DNA of 64,000 nucleotides, taken from assembly GCF_027594145.1 (NCBI RefSeq), contig NZ_JAQFFK010000003.1:372001-436000 (forward strand). Reading direction: 5' to 3'. The position numbers were made by a program, and so were the translations under genes. Within the stretch, counting starts at the first letter, position 1. The number at the start of each line of letters is the position of its first letter. The stretch is from Methanococcoides alaskense. GTDB taxonomy: Archaea; Halobacteriota; Methanosarcinia; Methanosarcinales; Methanosarcinaceae. The notes below the pieces were generated by a model. It was not told the DNA's origin. It worked only from the letters and a program-made list of their open reading frames with translations, and did no database searches. This document shows, one piece after another, positions 9,529 through 18,227 of this stretch.

Positions 9529-10092
9529 TTATAACTCATTCTTTTTAAGGGTTGCACAAAGGTTCTCAATGGTATCAATAACGGTCTTCATGCCGATTTC
9601 GTCATCAGCGACCGGTTTTTGTGCGATTCCGCCAAAATGTGCACCGTCTCCTACTGGTATCATTCCGTGTACCATCATACAATCGTGAACGTTCTGTATG
9701 GTCTTTTCCTGACCTCCGTTCCTGGAGCCTCCGACTGCCATTACCGCACCGAACTTGCCACGAAGCTGGAATCCCTGACGCCTGAGCAGTACGCTTCTGT
9801 CGAACAATGCCTTGAGCTGTGCTGTCATGCCGCCAAAATATACCGGAGTTGAGAATACTATCGCATCAGCTTCTGCAAGTTTGCCATATACTTCCTGCAT
9901 GTCATCGTTGATGGGACATTTTTCCCCTCTTGCACATGTTCCACATGCAATACATGGTGAGATCTTCTTTTGCGAGATCATGATGCTGTCGGTCTCAAAC
10001 CCCTTGCCTTTTGCGATTTCCAGTACATTCTTTATGATGGTCTCATTGTTACCTTCTTGTTTGGGACTTCCTGATATTCCAAGTATTTTCAT
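9529..10092 (-). CDS. Iron-sulfur flavoprotein (Isf family, NADPH-dependent FMN reductase fold)
   Basis: Flavodoxin-like protein that binds FMN and one [4Fe-4S] cluster. The start MKILGISGSPK is the phosphate-binding loop of the fold, and the compact cysteine motif CIACGTCARGEKC near residue 50 is the cluster-binding signature of the methanogen Isf family. STPVYFGGMTAQLKALFDR is the second flavin-contact segment. The ATG at 10092 is preceded by GTGATC at a good spacing; the open frame extends 57 nt further upstream without family similarity. Isf of Methanosarcina accepts electrons from ferredoxin and helps against O2/H2O2; the same role here is inferred. Confidence 0.87.
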   Translation of the reverse strand: MKILGISGSPKQEGNNETIIKNVLEIAKGKGFETDSIMISQKKISPCIACGTCARGEKCPINDDMQEVYGKLAEADAIVFSTPVYFGGMTAQLKALFDRSVLLRRQGFQLRGKFGAVMAVGGSRNGGQEKTIQNVHDCMMVHGMIPVGDGAHFGGIAQKPVADDEIGMKTVIDTIENLCATLKKNEL

Positions 10093-10259
10093 ATGATCAC
10101 TGATTTGCATAGGCAATGTAGGATTATTAGCTTTTGGGTTTTGAATCATATTTAGTGCAGTATCAAAGTTGTTGTAAATATTTTTAGTAGGCCCGGAAGT
10201 TGATAGTATTTATGTCAAAAGATCATTATCCCTTACAATGGTTTCGTGGAGTTGAATCA

Positions 10260-10784
10260 ATGGTTCAAAAGAAAATTCTATACATTGCCATGAGCCTGGA
10301 CGGATATATTGCAACAAAGTCAGGGAGTGTGGACTGGCTTATCGACATACCCGGATATGATTTCTATGACACTTTCATAAAGGATATCGGTGCTGTCGTA
10401 ATGGGAAGGAAGTCCTATGAAATGATCCTCTCATTTGGTATCGAATGGCCTTACAAGTTCGCACGATCATATGTTCTTACTCACAGTAATAAGTTCGAAG
10501 ACACTGATCTTGTGAAGTTTACCAACATTCCTGTTAAAGAGCTTGTGGAAGAGCTCTCCTCTGAAACGGAAAAGGACATCTGGGTCCTGGGTGGTGGAGA
10601 AGTTGTTCGGGAGTTCCTTGAATCCAAGCTTATCGATGAGATCATAATTGGTGTGATGCCCATTCTTTTAGGTGAGGGAATTCCATTGTTCCGTGAAGGT
10701 GCCTATAAGACCCAACTGAAGCTACTTGATGTAAAACAGTATGAAAAAGGAATGGTGCAACTTCATTATGAAATGCTGGTCTAA
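10260..10784 (+). CDS. Dihydrofolate reductase-like protein (RibD C-terminal domain family)
   Basis: 174 residues of the DHFR fold. KILYIAMSLDGYIA is the first strand and loop of the family, VMGRKSYEM is the NADPH-binding segment, and DIWVLGGGEVVREFL is the second glycine motif. The protein lacks the deaminase half of RibD. The start is supported by GTGGAGTTGA just upstream; an upstream in-frame ATG at 10200 has no such support. The substrate is unknown: members may reduce pterins or pyrimidine intermediates, or confer drug resistance. It stands alone between an Fe-S flavoprotein and an acyl-CoA synthetase. Confidence 0.8.
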   Translation: MVQKKILYIAMSLDGYIATKSGSVDWLIDIPGYDFYDTFIKDIGAVVMGRKSYEMILSFGIEWPYKFARSYVLTHSNKFEDTDLVKFTNIPVKELVEELSSETEKDIWVLGGGEVVREFLESKLIDEIIIGVMPILLGEGIPLFREGAYKTQLKLLDVKQYEKGMVQLHYEMLV

Positions 10785-10852
10785 AGTTTCCCACTGAACC
10801 GATAAATGTTCTTTCTTAGAAAAACATTATCTATCAGTATTCTCAATATAAT

Positions 10853-10870
10853 TTAGTTAGTTAGTTAGTT
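10853..10870. repeat. TTAG tetranucleotide repeat
   Basis: Four perfect TTAG units plus TT lie about 60 nt before the ADP-forming synthetase start. A short simple-sequence tract in a promoter region could change length by slippage and alter promoter spacing; that effect is conjecture. Confidence 0.8.
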
Positions 10871-10926
10871 AAATACTGGTCTGACATTATATCGTTTATA
10901 TTGTTTAGAAATTCACAGGTATCACA

Positions 10927-13017
10927 ATGCTTGAAAAATTATTCGATCCGGCTTCTGTGGCTGTCATCGGTGCCTCCCGAACTGAAGGGAAAGTGGGGCG
11001 GGCGGTGCTTGATAATCTGCTTGAAAGTTACAGTGGCAGGATAATACCTATTAATCCTAAAGCCGATGAGATTCTTGGTCTGCCCTGCTATCCGACCATT
11101 CTGGACGCACCCGGGGGAGCAGAGCTTGCAGTCATTGTCGTGCCTGCTGTGCTTGTTCCCGATGCGCTTGAAAAATGCGGTCTGGCAGGAGTAAAGAACG
11201 TAGTTGTTATTTCCGCAGGTTTCAAGGAGGCAGGTATCGAAGGTTCGAAGCTTGAACGTAGGTGTGCTGAGATCGTAAAGGAACGCGGGATGCGTATGGT
11301 GGGTCCGAATTGTCTGGGTATAATTGATACTGAATCCGGTCTGAATGCTTCCTTTGCTGCATCCATGGCCAAGAAGGGCAACATCGCAATGATGTCCCAG
11401 TCAGGTGCAATATGCACTTCGACCCTCGATTGGGCGGATGCAAGAGGGGTAGGTTTCTCGAAGTTCATCAGTCTTGGGAACAAGGCCGATCTGTCCGAGA
11501 ACGATTTCCTGCTTGAAATGGAGGATGATGAAAATACTGCTGTAATAGCTGCTTATCTTGAGGGTGTGAAGGACGGGCCGAAGTTCATGGAGATAGCCCG
11601 CGAGGTCTCCCGTAAGAAACCTGTCATTGTGATAAAATCAGGCAGGACCGCAGTTGGTTCAAGGGCGGTTTCCTCTCACACCGGTACACTCGCAGGCTCA
11701 GATGAGGCTTACAATGCTGCATTTTCCCAGTGTAATGTTATCAGGGCTGATTCCGTTGAACAGCTAATGGACTACATACGTGCCTTTTCCAGCCAGCCAA
11801 TACCCGATGGTCGTAACATCGCCATCATCACAAATGCTGGCGGGCTTGGTATTCTGACAGCAGATGCTTGTCAGTTCGCGGGGCTTTCCCTTTCATCATT
11901 TAATGAGGACACTATCGGTAAGTTGCGGGGTAAACTTCCTCCTGCAGCCAGCCTTTATAATCCGGTAGATGTTTTGGGGGATGCTCGTCCTGATATCTAC
12001 GGGTTTGCAATTGAAACGATACTTGATGATCCGAACGTAGATGGTGTTATCCTTCTAACTTCTCCGCAGGCAATGACGGAAATTAAGAGCATTGCGGAAG
12101 TGGTTGCCGATAAATGTGCACATACGAAGAAGCCCATATTATGCAGTTTTGTAGGCGGTACGCGAATCGAAGAGGGTGAAGCTATACTGAACCGTCATCA
12201 TATTCCGAATTATCCTTTCCCTGAAAGAGCAGTTGCCAGCATGGCAGCTCTATGTGACTATGGCGTCATGAAGGAACATGAATATGTTCTGCCTGAGAAG
12301 TTCGATGTAGATAAGGAATTCGTATCTTCTCTGCTAAGGGATGCAATCTCAAATGGGAGGCGCACTCTCGGGCTCGAATCCTTTGATATTCTCAGGGCTT
12401 ATGGCATACCTGTGGTGGAAACCCTCAATGTGAAGACGTTGCAAGGTGCGTTAGATGCATGTGAGAATATGGGATATCCCGTTGTGATGAAAATACTTTC
12501 TGCTGATATCTCACACAAGACCGATGTGGGGGGTGTTCGCATCGGGCTTGAGAATGCGGATGATGTTGAGCGGGCATACCTCACGATGATGTCGGATGTG
12601 AGACGCTACATGCCACATGCTGTGGTCTCCGGTGTGCAGGTCCAGAAAATGATCACTGGTGGTAAGGAGGTCATCATTGGTATGAACAGGGATGTGCAAT
12701 TCGGTCCACTGCTTATGTTCGGTCTTGGCGGGACATACGTGGAAGTGCTTAAGGATGTGTCATTCAGTGTTGCTCCTGTTGGAGTGGATGTTCTCAAAAA
12801 GATGGTATCATCCATCAGGACCTATCCTATATTGACGGGGGTAAGGGGCGAAAGTTCTTCTGATATCGCATCGATCGTTGATACTCTTTGCAGGGTGTCA
12901 CAACTTGTATCGGATTTCCCTGAGATACTTGAATTTGAGATAAATCCTCTGATGGTGTTGCCTGAAGGTCAGGGATGTGTTGCCATGGACATAAGGCTGA
13001 CACTTGGAGGCGAATGA
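10927..13017 (+). CDS. acd: ADP-forming acetyl/acyl-CoA synthetase, fused alpha and beta subunits
   Basis: Interconverts acyl-CoA + ADP + phosphate with acid + CoA + ATP. The N-terminal part (about 1-450) has a CoA-binding Rossmann domain (SVAVIGASRTEGKVG) and two succinyl-CoA synthetase-like domains, with the phosphorylated histidine in SHTGTLAGSD. The C-terminal part (about 470-696) is an ATP-grasp domain (GYPVVMKILSADISHKTDVGGV). The 696-residue length matches the fused form. No ribosome binding site stands out, and TATA-like AT-rich sequence lies upstream. In methylotrophic methanogens it may make acetate or salvage aryl acids; the substrate is not readable. A BioD/DRTGG gene follows and is probably co-transcribed. 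Confidence 0.92.
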   Translation: MLEKLFDPASVAVIGASRTEGKVGRAVLDNLLESYSGRIIPINPKADEILGLPCYPTILDAPGGAELAVIVVPAVLVPDALEKCGLAGVKNVVVISAGFKEAGIEGSKLERRCAEIVKERGMRMVGPNCLGIIDTESGLNASFAASMAKKGNIAMMSQSGAICTSTLDWADARGVGFSKFISLGNKADLSENDFLLEMEDDENTAVIAAYLEGVKDGPKFMEIAREVSRKKPVIVIKSGRTAVGSRAVSSHTGTLAGSDEAYNAAFSQCNVIRADSVEQLMDYIRAFSSQPIPDGRNIAIITNAGGLGILTADACQFAGLSLSSFNEDTIGKLRGKLPPAASLYNPVDVLGDARPDIYGFAIETILDDPNVDGVILLTSPQAMTEIKSIAEVVADKCAHTKKPILCSFVGGTRIEEGEAILNRHHIPNYPFPERAVASMAALCDYGVMKEHEYVLPEKFDVDKEFVSSLLRDAISNGRRTLGLESFDILRAYGIPVVETLNVKTLQGALDACENMGYPVVMKILSADISHKTDVGGVRIGLENADDVERAYLTMMSDVRRYMPHAVVSGVQVQKMITGGKEVIIGMNRDVQFGPLLMFGLGGTYVEVLKDVSFSVAPVGVDVLKKMVSSIRTYPILTGVRGESSSDIASIVDTLCRVSQLVSDFPEILEFEINPLMVLPEGQGCVAMDIRLTLGGE

Positions 13018-13062
13018 ATATGCTGAAATTATTCAAATTAAAAGAAATGGAGGTTGGGCAGT

Positions 13063-14130
13063 GTGGCTTCAATATTGATAAGTTCTTCTGAGAAATATTC
13101 CGGAAAAAGTTCCCTGTGTGCAGGTATTGGTACTATACTTAAGGACAAGGGTTACTCTGTCGGTTACATGAAGCCGGTGGGTAATATGCTGGTGGATGTA
13201 AATGGTGTGCTCTCAGATGAGGATTCGGAGCAGGCACGTAAGCTCTTCGACCTGATGGATGATATTAAGAACATCACGCCTATCCTTCTTACTGACAACC
13301 TTGTGGAAGATGCTCTTGCAGGTGTCGAAAAGCATCTGGATAAGACAATTCTCGATGCTTATGGCGAGATATCCAGGGGCAAGGATGTTGTTCTTTTGGA
13401 AGGTACAGGCGGCATTGGAGGCGGGGCAATATACGGTCTGTCCGACCCGCAGGTTGCTTCTATCATCGGGACCAAGATCCTTCTGGTCGCCCGATATGAA
13501 TCCATACATGCGGTGGATCGCATTCTTTCTGATATTGAATTGATACACGATCCTGAGATGTTCGCAGGTGTCATTCTCAATGAAGTGGATGAAGGACAGC
13601 TTGAGCATGTTTGTGAGCTGGTGGTACCTTTCCTTGAAAATAAAGGGGTCAAGGTGCTTGGTGTGCTTCCAAAGGACACTACCCTTCGTTCGGTCCCTAT
13701 CTCTGAGATAGTTGAAGACCTTCATGCAGAGGTTCTTGCAGGTTCTGAGAATCTCGAGGTGCTTGTGGATCACTATCTTGTGGGGGCAATGGAAGTGAAT
13801 TCTGCTATCAAGTATTTTAGGCGTACTCCCAATTCTGTTGTGATCACAGGGGGCGACAGGTCTGATATTCAGATGGCTGCGATCGAGGCACGCGTGAAAT
13901 GTCTTGTCCTGACCGGAAATCTTCAGCCAAGTGCAGCTGTGCTTGGTAGTGCGGATGAGGCACAGATACCTGTTATCCTCGTTCGAGGGGATACGATGTC
14001 GACCATTGAAAGAATGGAGCGGCTAATAGGGCGTGCAAGGTTCAGGCGCGAACATAAGCTCGGTCGCATGGTAGAGCTTATTAATAACAATGTGAATGTC
14101 AAAGAGCTTATGTCGCTGATCGGCCTTTGA
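13063..14130 (+). CDS. BioD-like/DRTGG domain protein (phosphotransacetylase N-terminal domain family)
   Basis: A stand-alone relative of the N-terminal part of long bacterial phosphotransacetylases (COG0857-like). Residues 1-200 form a P-loop domain of dethiobiotin-synthetase type (ISSSEKYSGKSSLCAGI is the Walker A region and VVLLEGTGGIGGG a strand-loop). The last 130 residues are a DRTGG-type domain (SVVITGGDRSDIQMAAIEA). No catalytic Pta domain is present. The GTG at 13063 is favoured over a TTG nine bases upstream because GGAGG lies nine bases ahead. It sits 45 nt after the acyl-CoA synthetase gene, so a regulatory link to acetyl-CoA/acetate metabolism is a reasonable inference. Confidence 0.8.
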   Translation: MASILISSSEKYSGKSSLCAGIGTILKDKGYSVGYMKPVGNMLVDVNGVLSDEDSEQARKLFDLMDDIKNITPILLTDNLVEDALAGVEKHLDKTILDAYGEISRGKDVVLLEGTGGIGGGAIYGLSDPQVASIIGTKILLVARYESIHAVDRILSDIELIHDPEMFAGVILNEVDEGQLEHVCELVVPFLENKGVKVLGVLPKDTTLRSVPISEIVEDLHAEVLAGSENLEVLVDHYLVGAMEVNSAIKYFRRTPNSVVITGGDRSDIQMAAIEARVKCLVLTGNLQPSAAVLGSADEAQIPVILVRGDTMSTIERMERLIGRARFRREHKLGRMVELINNNVNVKELMSLIGL

Positions 14131-14278
14131 TGTCCTTCATTATTTCTTATTTTTGAAAACATCCTTTGAGATCCCAGATAGATATGCATAAATATAGATT
14201 GGTTTATAGTGTCGTGCATCTCATTAATTTCAATTGTAAATTCAAATTATCAGGATTATATGATCAGGATTACCGGTG

Positions 14279-15520
14279 ATGAATACCTTGACTGCTAAAG
14301 ATTTTCTCACGATAGACGATTTTGATATAGTGGATAGAACAATTCTTGTGAGGGTGGACCTGAACTCTCCAATGAGCCCTAGCGGTGGCATACTTGATGA
14401 TATGAGGATCAAAAGCCATATACCGACCCTTAGGGACCTGGAGGATGCGAAGGTAGTGCTGTTAGCTCACCAGAGCCGACCAGGAAAGAACGATTTCACT
14501 ACTATGCAACTACATGCTGATGTGATGTCCAGTTCACTGGGTCGGAAGGTTACCTATATCGAGGATATTTTTGGTACCCATGCCAGAGAGAACATCGCTT
14601 CAATGGAAAATGGGGATGTTATCCTTCTGGAGAATGTGCGTTTCTATTCCGAGGAAACCCTGAAAAGACCTGTTAGTGAACATCAGGGAACCCACATGGT
14701 GCGAAAACTTGCTCCTTTGTTCGATATTTTCCTGAACGATGCATTTGCGGTATCCCACCGTTCCCAGCTTTCCATAACAGGTTTTACCGGACTTCTTCCT
14801 TCCGGGGCAGGCCGTCTCATGGAGAGGGAAATAACTTCTCTGGATGTGAGCCTTAAAGGTTCTGAATCTCCGTGTATATTTGTTCTCGGCGGCGCGAAGG
14901 TCGATGATTCCCTCAAGGTGGCTGAGCATGTCCTTTCAAGTGGCGGTGCTGACAGGGTTCTGGTCACAGGCGTTGTTGCAAATGTCGTGCTTGCTGCATC
15001 AGGTGTCGATATTGGTGAACCTAATATGAAGTTCATCGAATCCCAGGGATATCTCGACCAGATCGATAAGGCGAAAAATATACTTGAAAGATTTGCTGGT
15101 AAGCTCGGTTTTCCAAGGGATGTTGCTCTTAATAATAATGGAGAACGTATCGAGGCAAACATCGATGATGTGGCTTCGACGAACCTTCCAATAAACGATA
15201 TCGGTCTTGAGACCATTGTGGCCTATTCAAGCGAGATCGAAAATGCGAAGACCGTTGTTCTAAATGGTCCTGCGGGCGTTTCCGAGATAGAGGGCTTTGA
15301 GATAGGTACATCTGAGATCATCAAGGCTGCAACGAATGCCGGTTATTCAATTGCTGGCGGCGGCCACATTACTGCTGAGGTGCGTAATATGGGTTATGAG
15401 AATATGTTCTCACACATAAGCACAGGTGGCGGGGCATGTATTGATTTTCTTGCCGGGGACAGCTTGCCTGGCATTGAAGCTTTAAAAGTTGCTGCAAAAA
15501 GATATAGAGAATTTGAATAA
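14279..15520 (+). CDS. pgk: Phosphoglycerate kinase
   Basis: Transfers phosphate between 1,3-bisphosphoglycerate and ADP; in this organism mostly gluconeogenic. Conserved elements are VRVDLNSPM (substrate-binding RVDxN), LAHQSRPG, LENVRFYSEE, FLNDAFAVSHRSQLS, LGGAKVDDSL and the C-terminal AGGGHITAEV loop that replaces the usual GGGDT pattern. The 413-residue size is normal for archaeal enzymes. The ATG at 14279 directly follows GGTG; a GTG one codon earlier is also open. It is followed 19 nt later by the AMMECR1 gene. Confidence 0.95.
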   Translation: MNTLTAKDFLTIDDFDIVDRTILVRVDLNSPMSPSGGILDDMRIKSHIPTLRDLEDAKVVLLAHQSRPGKNDFTTMQLHADVMSSSLGRKVTYIEDIFGTHARENIASMENGDVILLENVRFYSEETLKRPVSEHQGTHMVRKLAPLFDIFLNDAFAVSHRSQLSITGFTGLLPSGAGRLMEREITSLDVSLKGSESPCIFVLGGAKVDDSLKVAEHVLSSGGADRVLVTGVVANVVLAASGVDIGEPNMKFIESQGYLDQIDKAKNILERFAGKLGFPRDVALNNNGERIEANIDDVASTNLPINDIGLETIVAYSSEIENAKTVVLNGPAGVSEIEGFEIGTSEIIKAATNAGYSIAGGGHITAEVRNMGYENMFSHISTGGGACIDFLAGDSLPGIEALKVAAKRYREFE

Positions 15521-15539
15521 AATCTGTGTGGGGGTTAAT

Positions 15540-16142
15540 ATGCTAAGTGCTTCTGAAGGGGAACAGGCCGTAAGGCTTGCAAGGAATACTATTGAGTCAT
15601 TTCTGAAAGATGGAGAGCAATCAGAGGCTATCGATCTGCCGGAGGTGTTCGGTGAATCGCGTGGGGTTTTCGTGACTCTGACGAAGAACGGCGATCTGCG
15701 AGGGTGCATCGGTCATCCTTATGCGGATTCGGCTTTGAAAGATGCTATTGTAGATTCTGCGATCTCGGCGGCCATAAGGGACCCTCGTTTTCCAATGGTC
15801 GATATTTCCGAGATGTCTGATATTATCGTAGAGGTCACGGTCCTGACACAACCGGAACTTATCGATGTTCTTCCGGAGAAGTTGCCTGAGATAATCGAAA
15901 TTGGTCGTCATGGTCTGATCGCGAAGATGGGTATGTATCAGGGGCTGTTGCTTCCGCAGGTCGCACCGGAGAACGATTTTGATGCTATCGATCTTTTAAA
16001 CCATACCTGTCTAAAGGCAGGCTTACCACAGGATGCATGGCTTACTGGTGCACAGATGTACTGGTTCGAAGGACAGATATTCAAAGAGATCGAGCCCCGT
16101 GGGGATATCGAGGAAGAGAAGTTCAATTCCTGTTGTAAGTGA
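15540..16142 (+). CDS. AMMECR1 domain protein (TIGR00296 family)
   Basis: A 200-residue single-domain protein of the AMMECR1 family. Its hallmark is the invariant LRGCIG motif, present here as GDLRGCIGHP about residues 58-67, followed by AAIRDPRFPMV. No enzymatic reaction has been established for this family; its conservation suggests a basic RNA- or protein-related role. The start is chosen because GGGGG lies seven bases upstream of the ATG; upstream in-frame codons overlap pgk. It probably belongs to the pgk transcript and converges on the deoxyribosyltransferase gene. Confidence 0.9.
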   Translation: MLSASEGEQAVRLARNTIESFLKDGEQSEAIDLPEVFGESRGVFVTLTKNGDLRGCIGHPYADSALKDAIVDSAISAAIRDPRFPMVDISEMSDIIVEVTVLTQPELIDVLPEKLPEIIEIGRHGLIAKMGMYQGLLLPQVAPENDFDAIDLLNHTCLKAGLPQDAWLTGAQMYWFEGQIFKEIEPRGDIEEEKFNSCCK

Positions 16143-16150
16143 AAATAGAG

Positions 16151-16175
16151 TAGATGAAAGAAATGCTTTCATCTA
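16151..16175. terminator. Bidirectional terminator hairpin
   Basis: A perfect 10-bp stem (TAGATGAAAG / CTTTCATCTA) with a 5-nt loop lies between convergent genes and overlaps the stop codon of the leftward gene. T-rich sequence follows on the plus side and the minus side is also T-rich. Confidence 0.65.
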
Positions 16176-16597
16176 TATTTCTTCATGGTTTCCAGAAGGT
16201 CGGATACATTAGTCTTGAGCTCATTTGCGGATTCTCCTATCATGAGATTTACAAGTCCTTCAGGACCCAGTGTCCTGAAATCGGTTTTCAGGCCGATGAT
16301 CGTTTTCTTCTTTGAATATGCGTACCCTATTTCCCACGCTGTACCTGAATCGATATCACTGCCGCCATCGAGGACTGCCACCACTATATCGCAATTATCA
16401 ATAGCGTCAAGGTTCAACTGGAATATCTTGCTGGAGTCCATTTCTTCCCTTGCTGCTTCTGTATCGTTGGAATCTTCCTGTGGCACAAAGACATCGAATC
16501 CGAGATCTTTCAGTGCAGTTTCCAGTTTCCTGTTAAAATCCTGTTCAGCTTCTGAAAAAAGTGGTGCTGCCAAATATATCTTTTTGGTAGTATTCAT
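16169..16597 (-). CDS. Nucleoside 2-deoxyribosyltransferase family protein
   Basis: 142 residues with the family layout. KIYLAAPLFS forms the first strand and nucleobase-binding loop, and SDIDSGTAWEIGYAYS carries the acidic and glutamate residues expected for the nucleophile region. CDIVVAVLDGG is the central strand. The family cleaves or transfers 2-deoxyribosyl groups between nucleobases; some archaeal members hydrolyse 5'-dNMPs instead, so the exact reaction is open. An ATG with AGGAGAG just upstream marks the start. The gene is convergent with the AMMECR1 gene and divergent from argC. Confidence 0.85.
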   Translation of the reverse strand: MNTTKKIYLAAPLFSEAEQDFNRKLETALKDLGFDVFVPQEDSNDTEAAREEMDSSKIFQLNLDAIDNCDIVVAVLDGGSDIDSGTAWEIGYAYSKKKTIIGLKTDFRTLGPEGLVNLMIGESANELKTNVSDLLETMKKYR

Positions 16598-16709
16598 TTT
16601 CTCTCCTTTAGTCTTAATAGTGCCCTCGATGTAATGTTGGTCAAGGTTGATAATTATTCTTATTTAGAAAATAACAACCTTAATTAGTATTGGAAATATA
16701 CATAACATC

Positions 16710-17732
16710 ATGACCGATATGATAAATGCAGGAATTGTCGGCGCTTCCGGTTATACTGGTGGTGAACTGATGCGTCTGCTTTTGAACCATCCGTATGTCA
16801 ATATTGAAACGGCTACTTCACGCCGTTTGTCAGGTGAAGCGGTAAGTGACACTCACAAACATCTGCGCGGACTGGTGGATATTGAATTTGAGGACCTTTC
16901 TCCTGAAGATATCAGGGGCAGATGTGATGTTGTCTTCGTAGCTGTACCCCATGGGACCGCAATGAACATAGTTCCCGAGCTTATTGATGATAATACTAAA
17001 GTTATCGATCTTAGTGCCGATTATCGTTTGAAGACAAGTGTCTTCGAACAGGTCTACAATATGGAGCATGCTAATCCAAAGGATGCTGTTTTCGGTCTTG
17101 TCGAGCTTCATCCTGAAGTGAAGGATGAGTCCTTCGTTGCAAATCCGGGATGTTATCCCACTGGAGCAATTCTGTCAGCTGCTCCTCTTGCGGCTGCAAA
17201 ACTTCTCAAGATGGCCATATTCGATTCCAAATCCGGAATTACCGGAGCAGGGATCAATCCTACTATGGCGTCCCATTATCCTAACATGGCAGAAAATGTC
17301 CAGGCATATAAACTGACCACTCACAGGCATCGGGAAGAGATCCTTCAGGAACTGAACCGTTTGGACAATGGTTTTACTGATGTGAACTTCACACCACACA
17401 TTGTTCCTTCCATTCGTGGTATCCTTACCACTGCACATCTTTTCACAAAGGAGAAGATGTCGTTGGAGGATGTACGTGAGCTTTATCACGAATTCTACAA
17501 GGGCAAGCCTTTTGTGAGGGTCGTTGATGATATTCCTTCCCTTAGCGCTGTAAGGGGCTCGAACTTCTGTGATATTGGTTTTGAAGTCGATGCCAACACC
17601 GGCCGTGTCGTTGTTGTTTCAGCAATTGATAATCTGGTAAAGGGTGCTTCAGGTCAGGCGATCCAGAACATGAACCTTATGTGTGGTTTTGATGAGACCA
17701 CTGGTCTTCGTATAGCTGCGACATCCCCATAA
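16710..17732 (+). CDS. argC: N-acetyl-gamma-glutamyl-phosphate reductase
   Basis: Reduces N-acetylglutamyl phosphate to the semialdehyde with NADPH, the third step of arginine synthesis. The nucleotide-binding loop is GIVGASGYTGGELMRLL at the N-terminus, and the active-site cysteine lies in ANPGCYPTGA. HRHREEI holds the conserved histidine. At 340 residues the length is typical. A second ATG three codons downstream (MINAGIVG) is an alternative start. It heads a cluster with a CBS protein and argJ, 21 and 9 nt apart, almost certainly one transcript. Confidence 0.96.
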   Translation: MTDMINAGIVGASGYTGGELMRLLLNHPYVNIETATSRRLSGEAVSDTHKHLRGLVDIEFEDLSPEDIRGRCDVVFVAVPHGTAMNIVPELIDDNTKVIDLSADYRLKTSVFEQVYNMEHANPKDAVFGLVELHPEVKDESFVANPGCYPTGAILSAAPLAAAKLLKMAIFDSKSGITGAGINPTMASHYPNMAENVQAYKLTTHRHREEILQELNRLDNGFTDVNFTPHIVPSIRGILTTAHLFTKEKMSLEDVRELYHEFYKGKPFVRVVDDIPSLSAVRGSNFCDIGFEVDANTGRVVVVSAIDNLVKGASGQAIQNMNLMCGFDETTGLRIAATSP

Positions 17733-17753
17733 ATTACGATAGGAGATATGATC

Positions 17754-18218
17754 ATGAATGTAAAAGATATTATGAGCAGTAATGTCATTGTATGCAGTCC
17801 ACAGGATACTATTAGCAGTACTGCACAGTTGTTGAAGAAAGAGAACATTAGCGGCGTTCCTGTTGTTGATGAGGGTAAGGTCGTAGGGATCGTTTCCGAA
17901 GTAGATCTATTGAAATTGCTTAACATCCCTGAGCACGGCGGTCTTTGGCTTCCAAGTCCTTTCGAGATAATTGAGATCCCCATACGTGAGCTCATTAGTT
18001 GGGAAGACACCAAGAAGATGCTTTCTGATGTTGGTTCAAAACCTATCAGTGATATAATGGAAAAGGATGTGTTCACGATAGGTACGGAAAGTTCTGTGGA
18101 GGATGCTTCCAGATCAATGAGCCGGCACAAAATAAACAGACTTCCTGTTGTCGATAATGGTGAACTGGTAGGGCTTATAACCCGCGGCGATATCATTCGC
18201 GGTCTTGCAGGCATTTAA
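17754..18218 (+). CDS. CBS domain pair protein inside the arginine cluster
   Basis: 154 residues made almost wholly of two CBS repeats: residues 1-65 (VKDIMSSNVIVCSPQDTIS, then GVPVVDEGKVVGIVSEVDLL) and residues 95-154 (ISDIMEKDVFTIGTE, then RLPVVDNGELVGLITRGDI). A 30-residue linker contains a Trp/Pro-rich HGGLWLPSPFEI. CBS pairs usually sense adenosine nucleotides or AdoMet. The ATG at 17754 has GGAGA seven bases upstream; the ATG at 17748 is too close to it. Lying between argC and argJ, it may tune arginine synthesis, but this is position-based inference. Confidence 0.85.
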   Translation: MNVKDIMSSNVIVCSPQDTISSTAQLLKKENISGVPVVDEGKVVGIVSEVDLLKLLNIPEHGGLWLPSPFEIIEIPIRELISWEDTKKMLSDVGSKPISDIMEKDVFTIGTESSVEDASRSMSRHKINRLPVVDNGELVGLITRGDIIRGLAGI

Positions 18219-18227
18219 AGTGGTGTT

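Noticed and set aside
10853-10870. TTAG repeats considered as a CRISPR or mobile-element remnant
   Set aside because: The unit is only 4 bp without spacers; it is a simple tandem repeat. No CRISPR array or insertion sequence was found anywhere in the window.
13213-13773. 186-codon open frame on the minus strand
   Set aside because: Antisense to the BioD/DRTGG gene with no conserved features.
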